A stretch of 64,000 bases of DNA from Clostridia bacterium (lineage in GTDB: Bacteria > Bacillota > Clostridia > Christensenellales > CAG-138), in NCBI GenBank assembly GCA_016292635.1, contig JAEDIC010000006.1, positions 28,404 to 92,403 on the forward strand, read 5' to 3'. The notes under the pieces were generated by a model. That model did not search any database. It was given only the letters and a program-made list of their open reading frames with translations, and was not told where the DNA came from. Made by a program: the position numbers and the translations under genes. How positions within the stretch are numbered: the stretch's first letter is position 1; each line of letters starts with the position of its first letter. Positions 33,629 to 43,299 of this stretch are shown here, in pieces.

Positions 33629-34438
33629 TTATTTCCCACCCTTTTCTATTTCCCCGGAAATAGCGGCAAATTGCGCCGTGGTTAGCCTTTCTGCCCGAAT
33701 ATTCCCGCCTATTCCAACGGCCTCGCATATTTCATTCAGCCGTTTGTCCGATATTCCCGCTGCCTTAAGGTTGTTTGCAAGGGTCTTTCGCCGCATGGCA
33801 AAGGCGCTCTCCAGCACCCACTGAAGGGCAGGATGGGCCTCCGCCTGCTTTCTTTCAAGGCACAGCACCACGGAATCCACCTCGGGCTGGGGGTAGTACG
33901 CCTCCCTGGAAAGACGAAGGAGAGTGTTTATATCATAATAATGCTGCGCGAGCACCGTAAGGGGGCCGTATACCCTGTCTCCCGGCTCTGCGAAAAACCG
34001 CTCCGCCGCCTCCTTCTGCATCATCAGCGTCATGTAGCGTATATTCGCCCCGCAGGTGATGAGCCGGGTGCATATGGGGGTGGTGATGTAATAGGGCAGG
34101 TTTCCCGCCACGGATACCTCTCCCCCAAGGCTTTGCGCAACGGCCTTTATATTCGCCTTTAGCGCATCCCCTTCCACAAGGATCAGCTTGTCGCCAAATC
34201 TGCTGCGGAGTATTTCTGCCATGCGCCGGTCTATCTCTATGGCGGCAACGGGAGCTTCCCTGTTCAATAGCTTTTCCGTAAGGGCGCCCATGCCGGGGCC
34301 TATCTCTATTACAGCCCCCTTGCAGGAGGCGGCTATGGCCTCCGCGGCGTCATCATCCGCAAGGAAATTCTGACCCAGCGCCCTGTTGGGGTTTATGCCG
34401 TATTGTGCAAGCTGCGCCTTTATTGAAGCTATGCTCAT
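33629..34438 (-). CDS. rsmA: 16S rRNA (A1518/A1519-N6) dimethyltransferase
   Basis: 269 residues. The SAM-binding start NPNRALGQNFLADDDAAEAI, VIEIGPGMGALTEKLL, and the catalytic NLPYYITTPI motif are diagnostic of KsgA/RsmA. C-terminal helical domain with FAMRRKTLANNLK. It dimethylates two adenosines near the 3' end of 16S rRNA. It is the first gene of an operon with the QueG-like gene and divergent from the penicillin-binding protein gene. Confidence 0.97.
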   Translation of the reverse strand: MSIASIKAQLAQYGINPNRALGQNFLADDDAAEAIAASCKGAVIEIGPGMGALTEKLLNREAPVAAIEIDRRMAEILRSRFGDKLILVEGDALKANIKAVAQSLGGEVSVAGNLPYYITTPICTRLITCGANIRYMTLMMQKEAAERFFAEPGDRVYGPLTVLAQHYYDINTLLRLSREAYYPQPEVDSVVLCLERKQAEAHPALQWVLESAFAMRRKTLANNLKAAGISDKRLNEICEAVGIGGNIRAERLTTAQFAAISGEIEKGGK

Positions 34439-34602
34439 TTTTCCTTCCTTTCGGGGGTTTTGCCCCTGCTGTGTGTGTTCATTTTATCAAGGGCTTACCG
34501 GGCTGTCAAACCGCCTGTGTAAACTTTCCATGTCATCCGTTTACAGGAGATTTTTGCCACGATATAATAATTACAATATGTATATGGAGATGAGAAACTA
34601 AC

Positions 34603-36765
34603 TTGAAGCGCCTGTTGTGTATGATCCTCATAGCCATTATGGCAACCTCTCTGTGCTCCGGCTGCGTTGCTTCCTTAAGCGGAAAGCAGGTTTGCCTGGA
34701 TTTTCTAAGCCGCATATCCGAGGGAGATTACGCTGGCGCATATGAGCTGCTGGACGACAGCATAAAGCTTTATTCCGATGAGGAAAACCTTGAAAGTCGG
34801 GGCCGCATAAGCCAGAATCAGTTCGTTGCCAAGTATTCAAACATATTTGACGCCCTTGAGATACAGTCCGTGGTGTATGAGAATATAACGATAGATCAGG
34901 GCGAAATATTCACCATAGCCAACTTTACCGGCACATACTCCTCCGCCTGCGCAGGGGATATAACCGGGGAGTACCGCATGGTGGCCCTTAAAAATAACGG
35001 CAAATGGTGCATTGAATGGGCGCCGAACCTTATCTTCCCGGAAATGGAGTGGGGAGACACGGTGCGTGTAGCCACCATATCCGCAGAGCGGGGCGAGATA
35101 ATCGCCGACGGTCATGTGCTGGCCACCAAGGAAGGCAAAATTTCCGTATACGCCATGCCGGACAGGATTGCGGATACCGAAATGGAAAACTTCCTCATAA
35201 AAACCTCAGCCCTCCTTGGCATGACCCGTCAGGATATCGAAAAGGCCATGGACAAGGCCTATGACGGCGTTGCGGTGCTTAAGCAGTATTATCAGGACGA
35301 TTTTTCCGAATACCTTGAAACGCAGCTTTTGGAAATAACCGGCATAGGCGTGGACTACGGCAACTACGGCTCTATGCGCAGCTATCCCGAGGGGGATATG
35401 CTGGCTCACACCATTGGCTATGTTGGCATAGTAAACGCCCCGGACCCGGAACAGCTTGACGCTGCCCTTGCGAAACTGAACGAGGGCCGCACCGCCGAGG
35501 ACGGCCTGTATACCTCGGATTCCTATGTGGGCCGCAACGGCCTTGAGGCCCGGTATGAGCGGGAGCTTAGGGGCAAGGACGGCTATAGCATATACATCTG
35601 CACCTCCGGCGGCACAAACCGCCGCACCCTTTACACCAAGGAGCAGCAGGACGGCAAGGACCTTCAGCTAACCATAAACTACGAGCTGCAAAAGCGTCTT
35701 GATTTCGTTCTGGACAGCGTCCTTTTCGGCAACACCACCGCAGGGGCGGTAATAGTTTTAAACCCCACGACCGGCGCGATAGACGCCATGTCCTCATGGC
35801 CCGGATACGACCTTAATTCCTTCGCCCGGGGCATAAGCTCCGCCGATTACAACGCCCTGCTCTCCATGTCGAATACCCCCCTTTACAACCGCCTTACTCA
35901 GGGCCTCTATCCCCCCGGCTCGGTATTAAAGGCATTTACCGCCGTGGCGGCATTGCAGACAGGCGCTTTGGATCAGGATTATGTATTCACCGGCCTCATT
36001 GAGGACGACTACTGGCTCCCCACGGAATTTGGCGACTGGATGGGAAGCAGGATCAAGCGTACCGAGGTAAAGTACGGCCGTATGTCCCCCCTGAATATGC
36101 GCAGCGCCATTGTCCATTCGGATAACATCTATTTTGCCAATGCGTCGCTGCTTCTGGGCTGGGATAATTACGAAACCTACATGGAAAGCATAGGCTTCGG
36201 CGATACCATGCCCTTTGACCTTAACGTAGCAACCTCTCAGCTTTACAACGAAGGCACAGAGCTTAGCCTCATGCTCCTTGCGGAAAGCGGCTACGGTCAG
36301 GGCGAGCTGCTTACCACCCCTTTGCAGATGGCGGTAATGTTCTCCGCCTTTGCAAACGGCGGCAATATAATGCAGCCCTATATAGTTGAAAGCCTCTGCG
36401 AAACCAAGGGCATAACCTACGACACCGTGTCCACCACCCAGCCAAAGCTCTGGAAATCCGGCGTTATAGATCAGACCTCCCTGGATATAGTTGTGCCTTA
36501 CCTTCAGGATGTTGTGGATAAAAACCTTAACGGTACGGGCCGCTCACTTAAAGTGAATTCCGTACAGGTTGCCGCAAAGACCGGTACTGCGGAGATAGGC
36601 AACGACAAGAGCCGGGAAATTTCCTGGTTTGCAGGGTTCCGCTGCGGCGTGGAAGCGGAGGACGCAAGGCTTGTGCTGGTAATGCTGGAAATCCCCACCG
36701 AGGATGAATACACCTCATTGAAGTTTGACGTGGCCCGTGAGATGCTCAAAATGAGTGCCCCATGA
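34603..36765 (+). CDS. class B penicillin-binding protein, PBP2a-like
   Basis: 720 residues. Signal-like N-terminus ending CSGC (possible lipoprotein), an NTF2-like MecA_N domain (about 28-150), a dimerisation domain and a transpeptidase domain with SVLK (in PPGSVLKAF, about residue 440), SDN (HSDNIYF) and KTG (AAKTGTAE). All three active-site motifs are present, so it should be active. It cross-links peptidoglycan; the MecA_N arrangement is shared with beta-lactam-insensitive PBPs, but resistance cannot be inferred. Start TTG gives the positive MKR; an ATG six codons later would lose it. Confidence 0.92.
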   Translation: MKRLLCMILIAIMATSLCSGCVASLSGKQVCLDFLSRISEGDYAGAYELLDDSIKLYSDEENLESRGRISQNQFVAKYSNIFDALEIQSVVYENITIDQGEIFTIANFTGTYSSACAGDITGEYRMVALKNNGKWCIEWAPNLIFPEMEWGDTVRVATISAERGEIIADGHVLATKEGKISVYAMPDRIADTEMENFLIKTSALLGMTRQDIEKAMDKAYDGVAVLKQYYQDDFSEYLETQLLEITGIGVDYGNYGSMRSYPEGDMLAHTIGYVGIVNAPDPEQLDAALAKLNEGRTAEDGLYTSDSYVGRNGLEARYERELRGKDGYSIYICTSGGTNRRTLYTKEQQDGKDLQLTINYELQKRLDFVLDSVLFGNTTAGAVIVLNPTTGAIDAMSSWPGYDLNSFARGISSADYNALLSMSNTPLYNRLTQGLYPPGSVLKAFTAVAALQTGALDQDYVFTGLIEDDYWLPTEFGDWMGSRIKRTEVKYGRMSPLNMRSAIVHSDNIYFANASLLLGWDNYETYMESIGFGDTMPFDLNVATSQLYNEGTELSLMLLAESGYGQGELLTTPLQMAVMFSAFANGGNIMQPYIVESLCETKGITYDTVSTTQPKLWKSGVIDQTSLDIVVPYLQDVVDKNLNGTGRSLKVNSVQVAAKTGTAEIGNDKSREISWFAGFRCGVEAEDARLVLVMLEIPTEDEYTSLKFDVAREMLKMSAP

Positions 36766-37073
36766 TAAGGAGGCTGCCAATATACCTCCCCCGCTTTTGA
36801 GACCTTCGGGAGGGCCATGACCTGCCGCAAAAACAGGTGGCTGCATATTTGGGCATAGGCCGGCGGGTATGCAGCAACTATTAAGCCGCCAGGCGGGAGC
36901 TGCCGAGCCGCTATCCTTGTCCCCTTGCGGAGCTGTATGGCGCATCCGTGGATTGCATACCGGTACGGACCTCCGCAACAGTGCCATACCCGCAAAAGTC
37001 CGGCACAAAATAACCCATACAAAAAAAGATATGACAGCTCCGTCATATCTCTTTTTTTGTTGTTATTATGGGC
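36766..37073. other. intergenic region ending in a terminator
   Basis: No gene recognised. AGATATGAC and GTCATATCT with A and T runs (37021-37058) form a strong bidirectional terminator serving both convergent genes. The part before it has several short inverted repeats but no clear structure. Confidence 0.6.
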
Positions 37074-37610
37074 TTACATTGCGCTGCCCTCCGCCTTACT
37101 CAGCTCGTGTGACACCCAAATATTTCCAATGCCGCTGAGGATAAGCACAATGCCGGCAATTACCATCACAGCCTTTGCTCCCCATATGGCAGGCGCACAC
37201 AGCAGCACCAATCCCACCGCCATGAATATCGCCGCCCCTATGGCAACCCGCTTCCAGCCTGTACCACTTGCCCTTTTCATGGCAAAGGCGAGCTGCAGCT
37301 TTGTAAACCCATCCACGATCAGCGCCGCGCCTATGAGATTCAGCACTATCATCGCCGCCAGGTCGCTCCATTTAAGGGCCAATACGCCCAACAGCAGCAT
37401 CAGCAGCCCCCTTGCGGAGTCTCCCTCCACCCCAAGGCGATCCTTTTTCCAGCAGTTCGCTATTTTTACCGCCCCCAGCGCCACAAGCACGCAGCCGAGG
37501 GCTATGGCAATAACCCTGTTTGCCGTAAGGGGCATGACTATAATCACGCCGCCCGTCAAAATAAAGAGAGCCGTTACCGCAAAGAATACTTTTTTAAATT
37601 CGCCTTTCAT
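37074..37610 (-). CDS. HdeD/DUF308-family membrane protein
   Basis: 178 residues with six hydrophobic segments in three pairs (VFFAVTALFILTGGVIIVMP, VIAIALGCVLVALGAVKIA, AARGLLMLLLGVLAL-type, MIVLNLIGAALIVDGFTKLQ, IGAAIFMAVGLVLLCAP, VMVIAGIVLILSGIGNI). The repeated G-x-x-L-I-x-DG pattern is typical of HdeD/DUF308. Homologues are linked to acid stress in enterics; role in Clostridia is unknown. Confidence 0.85.
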   Translation of the reverse strand: MKGEFKKVFFAVTALFILTGGVIIVMPLTANRVIAIALGCVLVALGAVKIANCWKKDRLGVEGDSARGLLMLLLGVLALKWSDLAAMIVLNLIGAALIVDGFTKLQLAFAMKRASGTGWKRVAIGAAIFMAVGLVLLCAPAIWGAKAVMVIAGIVLILSGIGNIWVSHELSKAEGSAM

Positions 37611-38158
37611 AGGGCCTCCTGATTTTTTTGATAATAAAGGAAGGTAAAACAGATATTTTTATGGTAATTTTACCATTAACAAAACGAAAGCGGATTATGC
37701 GGATACATTTGAGCCTTCCGTGAAGGGGTTATTGCTTCTGCTCGTCAGATTTTAGGACAGCCCTTATCCGCAAGCGGCGCGCCGTAACCAGAATAACTTC
37801 GCAAACGTATTGAATCGATCCCGGTGTCCAAAGATGAAAGGCCCCGGCGCTGTTCAGCAGAATATATCAAGGCCATATTAACCAAAGAGCTAAGGATATC
37901 AGTTATACTTTAATTCTTTTAAGGCGAGGGTTTTCATGAACCAACTCCTCCGTTAAGAAGATTTTTCTGACGCTCCCGCTGATAAAATATAGGATAGGAC
38001 TTGATAAAATATATTTCTTACTGATAATTTTACCAAAAACTCCGTAAAGTGTGCAGGGGATTTTATCGATATTTACCGTTTATTTCCATTTTATATTGCC
38101 CTTTCTTCGTCCTTCTTCTCCCCGTGTAAAATACGGCGGTTTGGAGATGCTATTTACC
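37611..38158. other. long intergenic region, possible gene remnant
   Basis: No intact gene. In one plus-strand frame protein-like stretches appear (EGVIASARQILGQPLSASGA about 37718-37777 and RIESIPVSKDERPRRCSAEY about 37805-37864), separated by stops, so an old pseudogene is possible; I do not recognise its family. AATTTTACCA occurs at 37664-37673 and 38027-38036. Confidence 0.35.
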
Positions 38159-39241
38159 ATGAAGAACAGACGCTTAAAATACATCATAACCATTTGCATA
38201 CTGCTCATACTGGCCGCTCTCGTATTGGCGGGCGGCAATTTTTACCGCGGCATCGCAAAGGACCCGATGAGCGCCTTTGAAACTCCCTCCCCAACACCTT
38301 CCCCCGCATCCTCCCCCAGCCTTTCCCCATCCCCTTCTCCAACCCTCTCTCCCGAGGAACAGCTTATGGGACAGGCGGATACGGACTTTATGCGCAATCG
38401 CGTAAACATACTGATCCTGGGCTGGGACCAAAGCCCGGAGCGGGATGATGAGAACAGCGTGCTTTATCGGGATGAGGACAACAACTTCCGAAGCGACGTG
38501 CTCATGCTGCTTACCGTGGACTTTGAGGGAAACACCGCCCATCTCATCTCCATCCCCAGGGACACAATGGCAAAGATATACAACACAAAGGGCCATTGGA
38601 AGATAAATGCCGCCTTCGCCAAAGGGGGCAGCGTGGAAGGGGACGGCTTCGAATACGCCATAAAAACCGTGGAAAATCTCATGGGGGTGCCCATCGATTA
38701 CTACGCCGGGGTTAATATGGAAGGGCTTAAAGCCGTGGTGGACGCAATGGGGGGCGTGGAGTTTGATGTGGATCAGGAAATAACCCTCAACGGCCGCACC
38801 CTTACCCCCGGCCTTCAGCTTATGGACGGACAGAAGGTGCTGGATTACTGCCGGGCCCGCAAGGGCTACGGTACGGACGTGGACCGGGCGGACAGGCAGC
38901 AGCGTATGCTCTTCGCCATATTCCATCAGTTCAAGGAGGCCAACAGCCTTGTTACCCTGCCAAAGATATATCTTTCGGTAAAGGATTATATCCATACCAA
39001 CCTGTCTCTGGAGCAGATAGCCGCACTGTCGGTATTTGCCCTCGACCTTACTCCGGATGTAAACCTTTTTCGCCATACCCTGGAGGGCCGCTATATAAAC
39101 GGCACGGTATACAACGGCGCCTCCTTCTATGTGCTGGACACCACCGCACTTAAGACACTTATGAAAGATATATTTGGGGTGGATATAGAGGTGGATTACA
39201 GATATGATTATCGGTATGTAAGGGACAACGCCGTAAGGTAG
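38159..39241 (+). CDS. LytR-CpsA-Psr family wall-polymer ligase
   Basis: 360 residues. One N-terminal membrane segment (YIITICILLILAALVLAGG), a Pro/Ser-rich extracellular linker (TPSPTPSPASSPSLSPSPSP), then the LCP domain with NILILGWDQ, RSDVLMLLTVDF, LISIPRDTMA and the arginine-rich YCRARKGYGTDVDRADRQQR. LCP enzymes move undecaprenyl-linked polymers onto peptidoglycan. ATG at 38159 was chosen for the membrane segment and GGAG upstream; the frame is open further upstream. Confidence 0.93.
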   Translation: MKNRRLKYIITICILLILAALVLAGGNFYRGIAKDPMSAFETPSPTPSPASSPSLSPSPSPTLSPEEQLMGQADTDFMRNRVNILILGWDQSPERDDENSVLYRDEDNNFRSDVLMLLTVDFEGNTAHLISIPRDTMAKIYNTKGHWKINAAFAKGGSVEGDGFEYAIKTVENLMGVPIDYYAGVNMEGLKAVVDAMGGVEFDVDQEITLNGRTLTPGLQLMDGQKVLDYCRARKGYGTDVDRADRQQRMLFAIFHQFKEANSLVTLPKIYLSVKDYIHTNLSLEQIAALSVFALDLTPDVNLFRHTLEGRYINGTVYNGASFYVLDTTALKTLMKDIFGVDIEVDYRYDYRYVRDNAVR

Positions 39242-39267
39242 CGGACGGCATTCCTGTTTTCGCAAAT

Positions 39268-39296
39268 AAAAACCGCGCATATGCGCGGCTTTTTTG
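39268..39296. terminator. bidirectional terminator of LCP and galM genes
   Basis: CCGCGC and GCGCGG around ATAT, flanked by AAAAA and TTTTTT. Confidence 0.85.
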
Positions 39297-39310
39297 TTCG
39301 GATATGTTTT

Positions 39311-40351
39311 TTATTTATCGGTAAGGAAGCGATATTCCGTCCTTGCGGTATATTCCTCACCCGCCTTCAATACCGGGGACGGGAAGTGGGTATGCCGCAT
39401 GGAATCCGGCACATTTTGACACTCCATGCATATTGCCCCCCAGGGGCGGTACTGGGCGCCGCCCTTGCCCTCCATGTGCATGGAGTTTGCGGCATATATC
39501 ATCATGGCGGGCATGGTGGTGTATACTTCCATCTTCCGCCCGGCGGATGCGCTTCTAAGGGAACCTGCGTATTCCAGCGCCCCCCGCTCGGATTTATTCA
39601 GCAGAAAGTTGTGATCCAGCCCTCCCGCAACAACTATAAGCTCATCATCCGACATGGAGGCCTCCGCCGCATCCCGCTCGGTACGGAAATCCATTACCGT
39701 ACCCTCAACAAAGCGCACCTCGCCGCTGGGCAGCTGGCCTCTGAGCTGGGGGTTGAAAAAGCCGCCGTTTATCTGAAGGAGCTGATGGGCGTCTCCGCTG
39801 TCGTGTCCGCTGAGGTTGAAATATGCGTGGTTTGTAAAGTTCGCCGGGGTATCCTTGTCGCTCTTTGCCCAATAGTCTATGGACAGCACTCCGTCATCCG
39901 AAAACTCATACCTCACGGATACATCCATATTTCCGGGGAAGCCCTGATCTCCATCCGGAGAGCGAAGGCTGAAGGTCACTCCTTTGTCATCCGTTACAAA
40001 GTCCCATATGCGCTTGCTGAAGCCGTCGCTGCCCCCATGTAGGGTAAACAGGTCGTGGTTTTTATCCAGCCCGTATTCCACGCCCCCCAGCTTTACAACG
40101 GAACCCACCAGCCTGTTTGCGAAGCGACCGCATATTGCGCCCAGGCTTCCCCCGTGCTGCTGATAGGCAGGCCCATCGTCAAGGCCCAGCACAACATCCC
40201 CCATGTTTCCGTCCTTATCCGGCACGGCAACGGATACTATGGAAGCGGCAAAATCAGTAAAGCTTACGCTGCCATAGGCGCTATCTATGGTTATAAGGTT
40301 GGCTTTTGTGCCGTCATTGTAGCTGCCGAAAGGGGACGCCGTAACTTTCAC
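39311..40351 (-). CDS. galM: aldose 1-epimerase
   Basis: 346 residues. Family signatures: GAICGRFANRL, HGGSDGFSKRIWDF, the catalytic histidine in NHAYFNLSGHDSGD and the catalytic Glu near EYTARTEYRF. It interconverts alpha and beta anomers of hexoses, feeding galactose or glucose catabolism. It is co-directional with the DUF3842 gene 15 bases upstream. No Leloir genes are nearby. Confidence 0.94.
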   Translation of the reverse strand: MKVTASPFGSYNDGTKANLITIDSAYGSVSFTDFAASIVSVAVPDKDGNMGDVVLGLDDGPAYQQHGGSLGAICGRFANRLVGSVVKLGGVEYGLDKNHDLFTLHGGSDGFSKRIWDFVTDDKGVTFSLRSPDGDQGFPGNMDVSVRYEFSDDGVLSIDYWAKSDKDTPANFTNHAYFNLSGHDSGDAHQLLQINGGFFNPQLRGQLPSGEVRFVEGTVMDFRTERDAAEASMSDDELIVVAGGLDHNFLLNKSERGALEYAGSLRSASAGRKMEVYTTMPAMMIYAANSMHMEGKGGAQYRPWGAICMECQNVPDSMRHTHFPSPVLKAGEEYTARTEYRFLTDK

Positions 40352-40366
40352 TAATAATATCCTCCG

Positions 40367-40780
40367 CTATTTTCCCCGCTCTGCCGCAATAATTATATCT
40401 GCGGCCCGAGCAATATACTCATTAAGCGAAAGCTCTTCCATGCCCGCCATAACTATATTGCAGCGGTTCACCGGAACAAGCACTTTTTTTGCGGCGCTTT
40501 CCGCCACGGCGTAAGCCATGCGGGGAGTGACCTCCCCCATAAGAGAATTGGCGGCGATTATGCCCACAGGGCCCGTTATGATGTCCGCCTCCCGGGCGTT
40601 TACCGCTACAGGATTTTCCCCAGTGGCTCCCCCTGCCGCCCCCGCCTTTATCATGGCCTCCGTGGCGGAGGAGTTGGTGCCCACGGCGGTTATTTCGCCA
40701 TTGAAGCCTCCCTTTACCAGCTGCTCAATTATGCCCCGTCCTATGCGTCCGCCCTGTCCGTCTATCACCAGTATTTTCAT
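40367..40780 (-). CDS. DUF3842-family protein
   Basis: 137 residues. A Rossmann-like start MKILVIDGQGGRIGRGIIEQ, then TNSSATEAMIKAGA and GPVGIIAANSLMGEVTP, is the DUF3842 pattern, common in Clostridia and often beside redox or sugar genes. Function unknown. First gene of the galM operon. Confidence 0.88.
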   Translation of the reverse strand: MKILVIDGQGGRIGRGIIEQLVKGGFNGEITAVGTNSSATEAMIKAGAAGGATGENPVAVNAREADIITGPVGIIAANSLMGEVTPRMAYAVAESAAKKVLVPVNRCNIVMAGMEELSLNEYIARAADIIIAAERGK

Positions 40781-40873
40781 GAGTATATTTCCTTTTTTGC
40801 TGTGTGCTGTTGGTTTTTACATAATTATAGACATATATCCATACAAATTGATTTTACATTACGCCATGGCCTT

Positions 40874-40901
40874 TTGCAAGGCGTTGGGTATATGCTATAA
40901 T
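40874..40901 (+). promoter_or_regulatory. SigA promoter of the Nudix-HAD operon
   Basis: TTGCAA and TATAAT with 16-base spacer, about 36 bases before the Nudix ATG, which also has GGGAGGA. Confidence 0.7.
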
Positions 40902-40936
40902 GTCTCTAACAGTAAAAGCAAGCGGGAGGACCAGCC

Positions 40937-41500
40937 ATGAAGGACCAGCGGCTCACCGAGGAGACCTTATGCTCAAAAAAGGTTTATTCCGGGCCGGTTT
41001 TTGATGTTTACAGCGATAATGTACGCCTGTGCAGCGGCAGCGAAGCCCGCAGGGACTATCTGCTGCACAGGGGGGCCGTTGCCATCATCCCTCTGGATGA
41101 TGAGGGCAATGTGATAATGGAGCGCCAGTTCCGCTATCCCCATCGCCGTGTACTGTATGAAATACCCGCAGGCAAGCTGGAAGCATTCGATACCGACCCT
41201 CTGGATGCGGCAAGGCGGGAGCTCCTTGAAGAAACAGGCGTTACCGCAGAAAGCATAGTCCATCTCGGTCAATATATCCCATCCCCCGCCATTCTTTCCG
41301 AGGTGATACAGGTATATCTCGCCCGGGGCCTTACTTACGGGGAAACCTGCCCGGATGAGGACGAGTTCCTTGAGGTGGAGCGAATCCCTCTCGGCAGGCT
41401 TGTGGATATGATAATGGCAAACGAAATATCCGATGGAAAGACGGTTTTCGGCATACTGAAAACAAAGCTCTTTCTGGAGCGGGAGGGCGGCAATGGATAA
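40937..41500 (+). CDS. Nudix hydrolase, ADP-ribose pyrophosphatase type
   Basis: 187 residues. The Nudix box reads GKLEAFDTDPLDAARRELLEETGV (GX5EX7REUXEEXGU, one-residue variation in spacing). The preceding VIMERQFRYPHRRVLYEIPAG is typical of NudF-like ADP-ribose pyrophosphatases. Start ATG has GGGAGGA upstream. It overlaps the HAD gene by 8 bases, so they are coupled. Confidence 0.93.
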   Translation: MKDQRLTEETLCSKKVYSGPVFDVYSDNVRLCSGSEARRDYLLHRGAVAIIPLDDEGNVIMERQFRYPHRRVLYEIPAGKLEAFDTDPLDAARRELLEETGVTAESIVHLGQYIPSPAILSEVIQVYLARGLTYGETCPDEDEFLEVERIPLGRLVDMIMANEISDGKTVFGILKTKLFLEREGGNG

Positions 41501-42152
41501 AGCCGCAGCATACGCCAACATACTCTTCGACCTTGACGGCACCCTTACCGACCCCGCCCTGGGCATAACCTCCGCCGCCCAATACGGCCTTGCCAAAATG
41601 GGCATAGCGGTTAAGGACGCCGCCACATTGAACTGGATGATAGGCCCGCCCCTTATAGCCTCTTTCATGGAGGGCTACGGCATGAGCGAGGAGGAGGCAA
41701 AGCAGTGCCTCGCAGGCTACAGGGAGTATTTCTCGGTTACCGGCATATACCAAAACGAGATTTATCCCGGCATTGCAGAGCTGCTTCGTGACCTTCGTGC
41801 CGCCGGCCGCCGCATTCTGCTGGCAACCTCAAAGCCGGAGGAATTCGCCAATGTCATACTCAAGCACTTTGATATAGACCAATACTTCCATTTTGTGGGC
41901 GGAAACACATTCGATGAATCCCGCCCCCGCAAGGAGGACGTTATCGCATATGTGCTCTCCCAGTATCCGGATATCACTCCGGAAAACACCGTTATGGTGG
42001 GAGACCGCAAGTACGATGTTGAGGGCGCGGCCCAATTTTCCCTGCCCTGCATAGGCGTGCTGTTCGGCTACGGAAGCCTTGAGGAGCTTACCGCCGCCGG
42101 CGCCGCAAAGATAGCCGCCACCGTAGATGAGCTGAGAAGCATACTGCTTTAA
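41493..42152 (+). CDS. HAD-family phosphatase (phosphoglycolate phosphatase-like)
   Basis: 219 residues. Motif I FDLDGTLTD, motif II ATSKPEEFA, motif III/IV MVGDRKYDVEGA; the cap GPPLIASFMEGYGMSEEEAK is of type C1. Such enzymes act on phosphoglycolate or nucleotides. It overlaps the Nudix gene, so the pair may recycle nucleotide-sugar products. Confidence 0.93.
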   Translation: MDKAAAYANILFDLDGTLTDPALGITSAAQYGLAKMGIAVKDAATLNWMIGPPLIASFMEGYGMSEEEAKQCLAGYREYFSVTGIYQNEIYPGIAELLRDLRAAGRRILLATSKPEEFANVILKHFDIDQYFHFVGGNTFDESRPRKEDVIAYVLSQYPDITPENTVMVGDRKYDVEGAAQFSLPCIGVLFGYGSLEELTAAGAAKIAATVDELRSILL

Positions 42153-42180
42153 AAATATTTTTATACTTCAGGAGGATACT

Positions 42181-43281
42181 ATGTCCAAGGTATACTTTAC
42201 CGATATGAGCACTACATTTTCCGAAAACCTGCCCAAGAAATTCCTGCGCCTTATAGATACGGCGGGCCTTGGGCAGATAGACTTTGACCACAAATTTGTG
42301 GCAATAAAGATACACTTCGGCGAGCTGGGCAACCTTGCCTACCTGCGACCCCAGTATGCCCGCGAACTTGCTGCCTACATAAAGGAACGCGGCGGCCTGC
42401 CCTTCCTTACCGACTGCAACACCCTGTATGTGGGCAGCCGCAAGCACGCCCTGGAGCATATTGAAACCGCCTACATAAACGGCTATACCCCCTACGCCAC
42501 CGGCTGTCAGGTAATAATCGCCGACGGCATTAAAGGCACCGACGAAGCCCTTATTCCCATCGACGGCGAGGTTATATCCGAGGCCAAGATAGGCCGCGCC
42601 ATCGCCGACGCCGACATAGTCATCAGCCTTAACCACTTTAAGGGCCATGAAGAAGCGGGCTTTGGCGGTGCGCTGAAGAACCTCGGCATGGGCGCGGGCT
42701 CCCGGGCCGGCAAGATGGAAATGCATTGCGACGGCAAACCCCGGGTAAAGACCGCAAAATGCCGCGGCTGCGGTATGTGCGCCAGAATATGCGCAAACGA
42801 CGGCATACGCTACGACGAAAACCATAAGGCATATATCGACCATGATACCTGCCTTGGCTGCGGCCGCTGCATAGGCATATGCAATTTTGACGCCATAGTG
42901 CCCACCTTCGGTCAGAGCGAGGAGATGCTCAATAAAAAAATCGCCGAGTACGCCATGGCAGTGGTAAAGGATAAGCCCAATTTTCACATCAACATCGCCG
43001 TGGATATCTCCCCCTGCTGCGACTGCCACTCCGAAAACGATATCCCCATCGTTCCCAATGTGGGTATGTTTGCCTCCTTTGACCCCGTTGCCGTGGATAT
43101 GGCCTCTGCCGACAGCGTAAACGCCATGCCCATAAACCCCCAGAGCGTACTGGGCCGCAAGGAGCCCTGCTGCAAGGATCACTTCACCAACAGTTTCCCA
43201 AATACCAATTGGCGGGTGCAGGTGGAGCATGCCGAGCGCATCGGTCTGGGCAGCACGGAATACGAGCTTATACTGATTTAA
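42181..43281 (+). CDS. DUF362-domain iron-sulfur protein
   Basis: 366 residues. N- and C-terminal DUF362 halves (VAIKIHFGELGNLAYLRP, CCDCHSENDIPIVPNVGMFA) surround two ferredoxin motifs (CRGCGMCARICAND about residue 197, CLGCGRCIGICNF about 225). Role: electron transfer of unknown partner. A clean GGAGG precedes ATG. Same strand as the HAD gene, 28 bases after it. Confidence 0.9.
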   Translation: MSKVYFTDMSTTFSENLPKKFLRLIDTAGLGQIDFDHKFVAIKIHFGELGNLAYLRPQYARELAAYIKERGGLPFLTDCNTLYVGSRKHALEHIETAYINGYTPYATGCQVIIADGIKGTDEALIPIDGEVISEAKIGRAIADADIVISLNHFKGHEEAGFGGALKNLGMGAGSRAGKMEMHCDGKPRVKTAKCRGCGMCARICANDGIRYDENHKAYIDHDTCLGCGRCIGICNFDAIVPTFGQSEEMLNKKIAEYAMAVVKDKPNFHINIAVDISPCCDCHSENDIPIVPNVGMFASFDPVAVDMASADSVNAMPINPQSVLGRKEPCCKDHFTNSFPNTNWRVQVEHAERIGLGSTEYELILI

Positions 43282-43299
43282 TTTTCGAAAGGAACTGCT

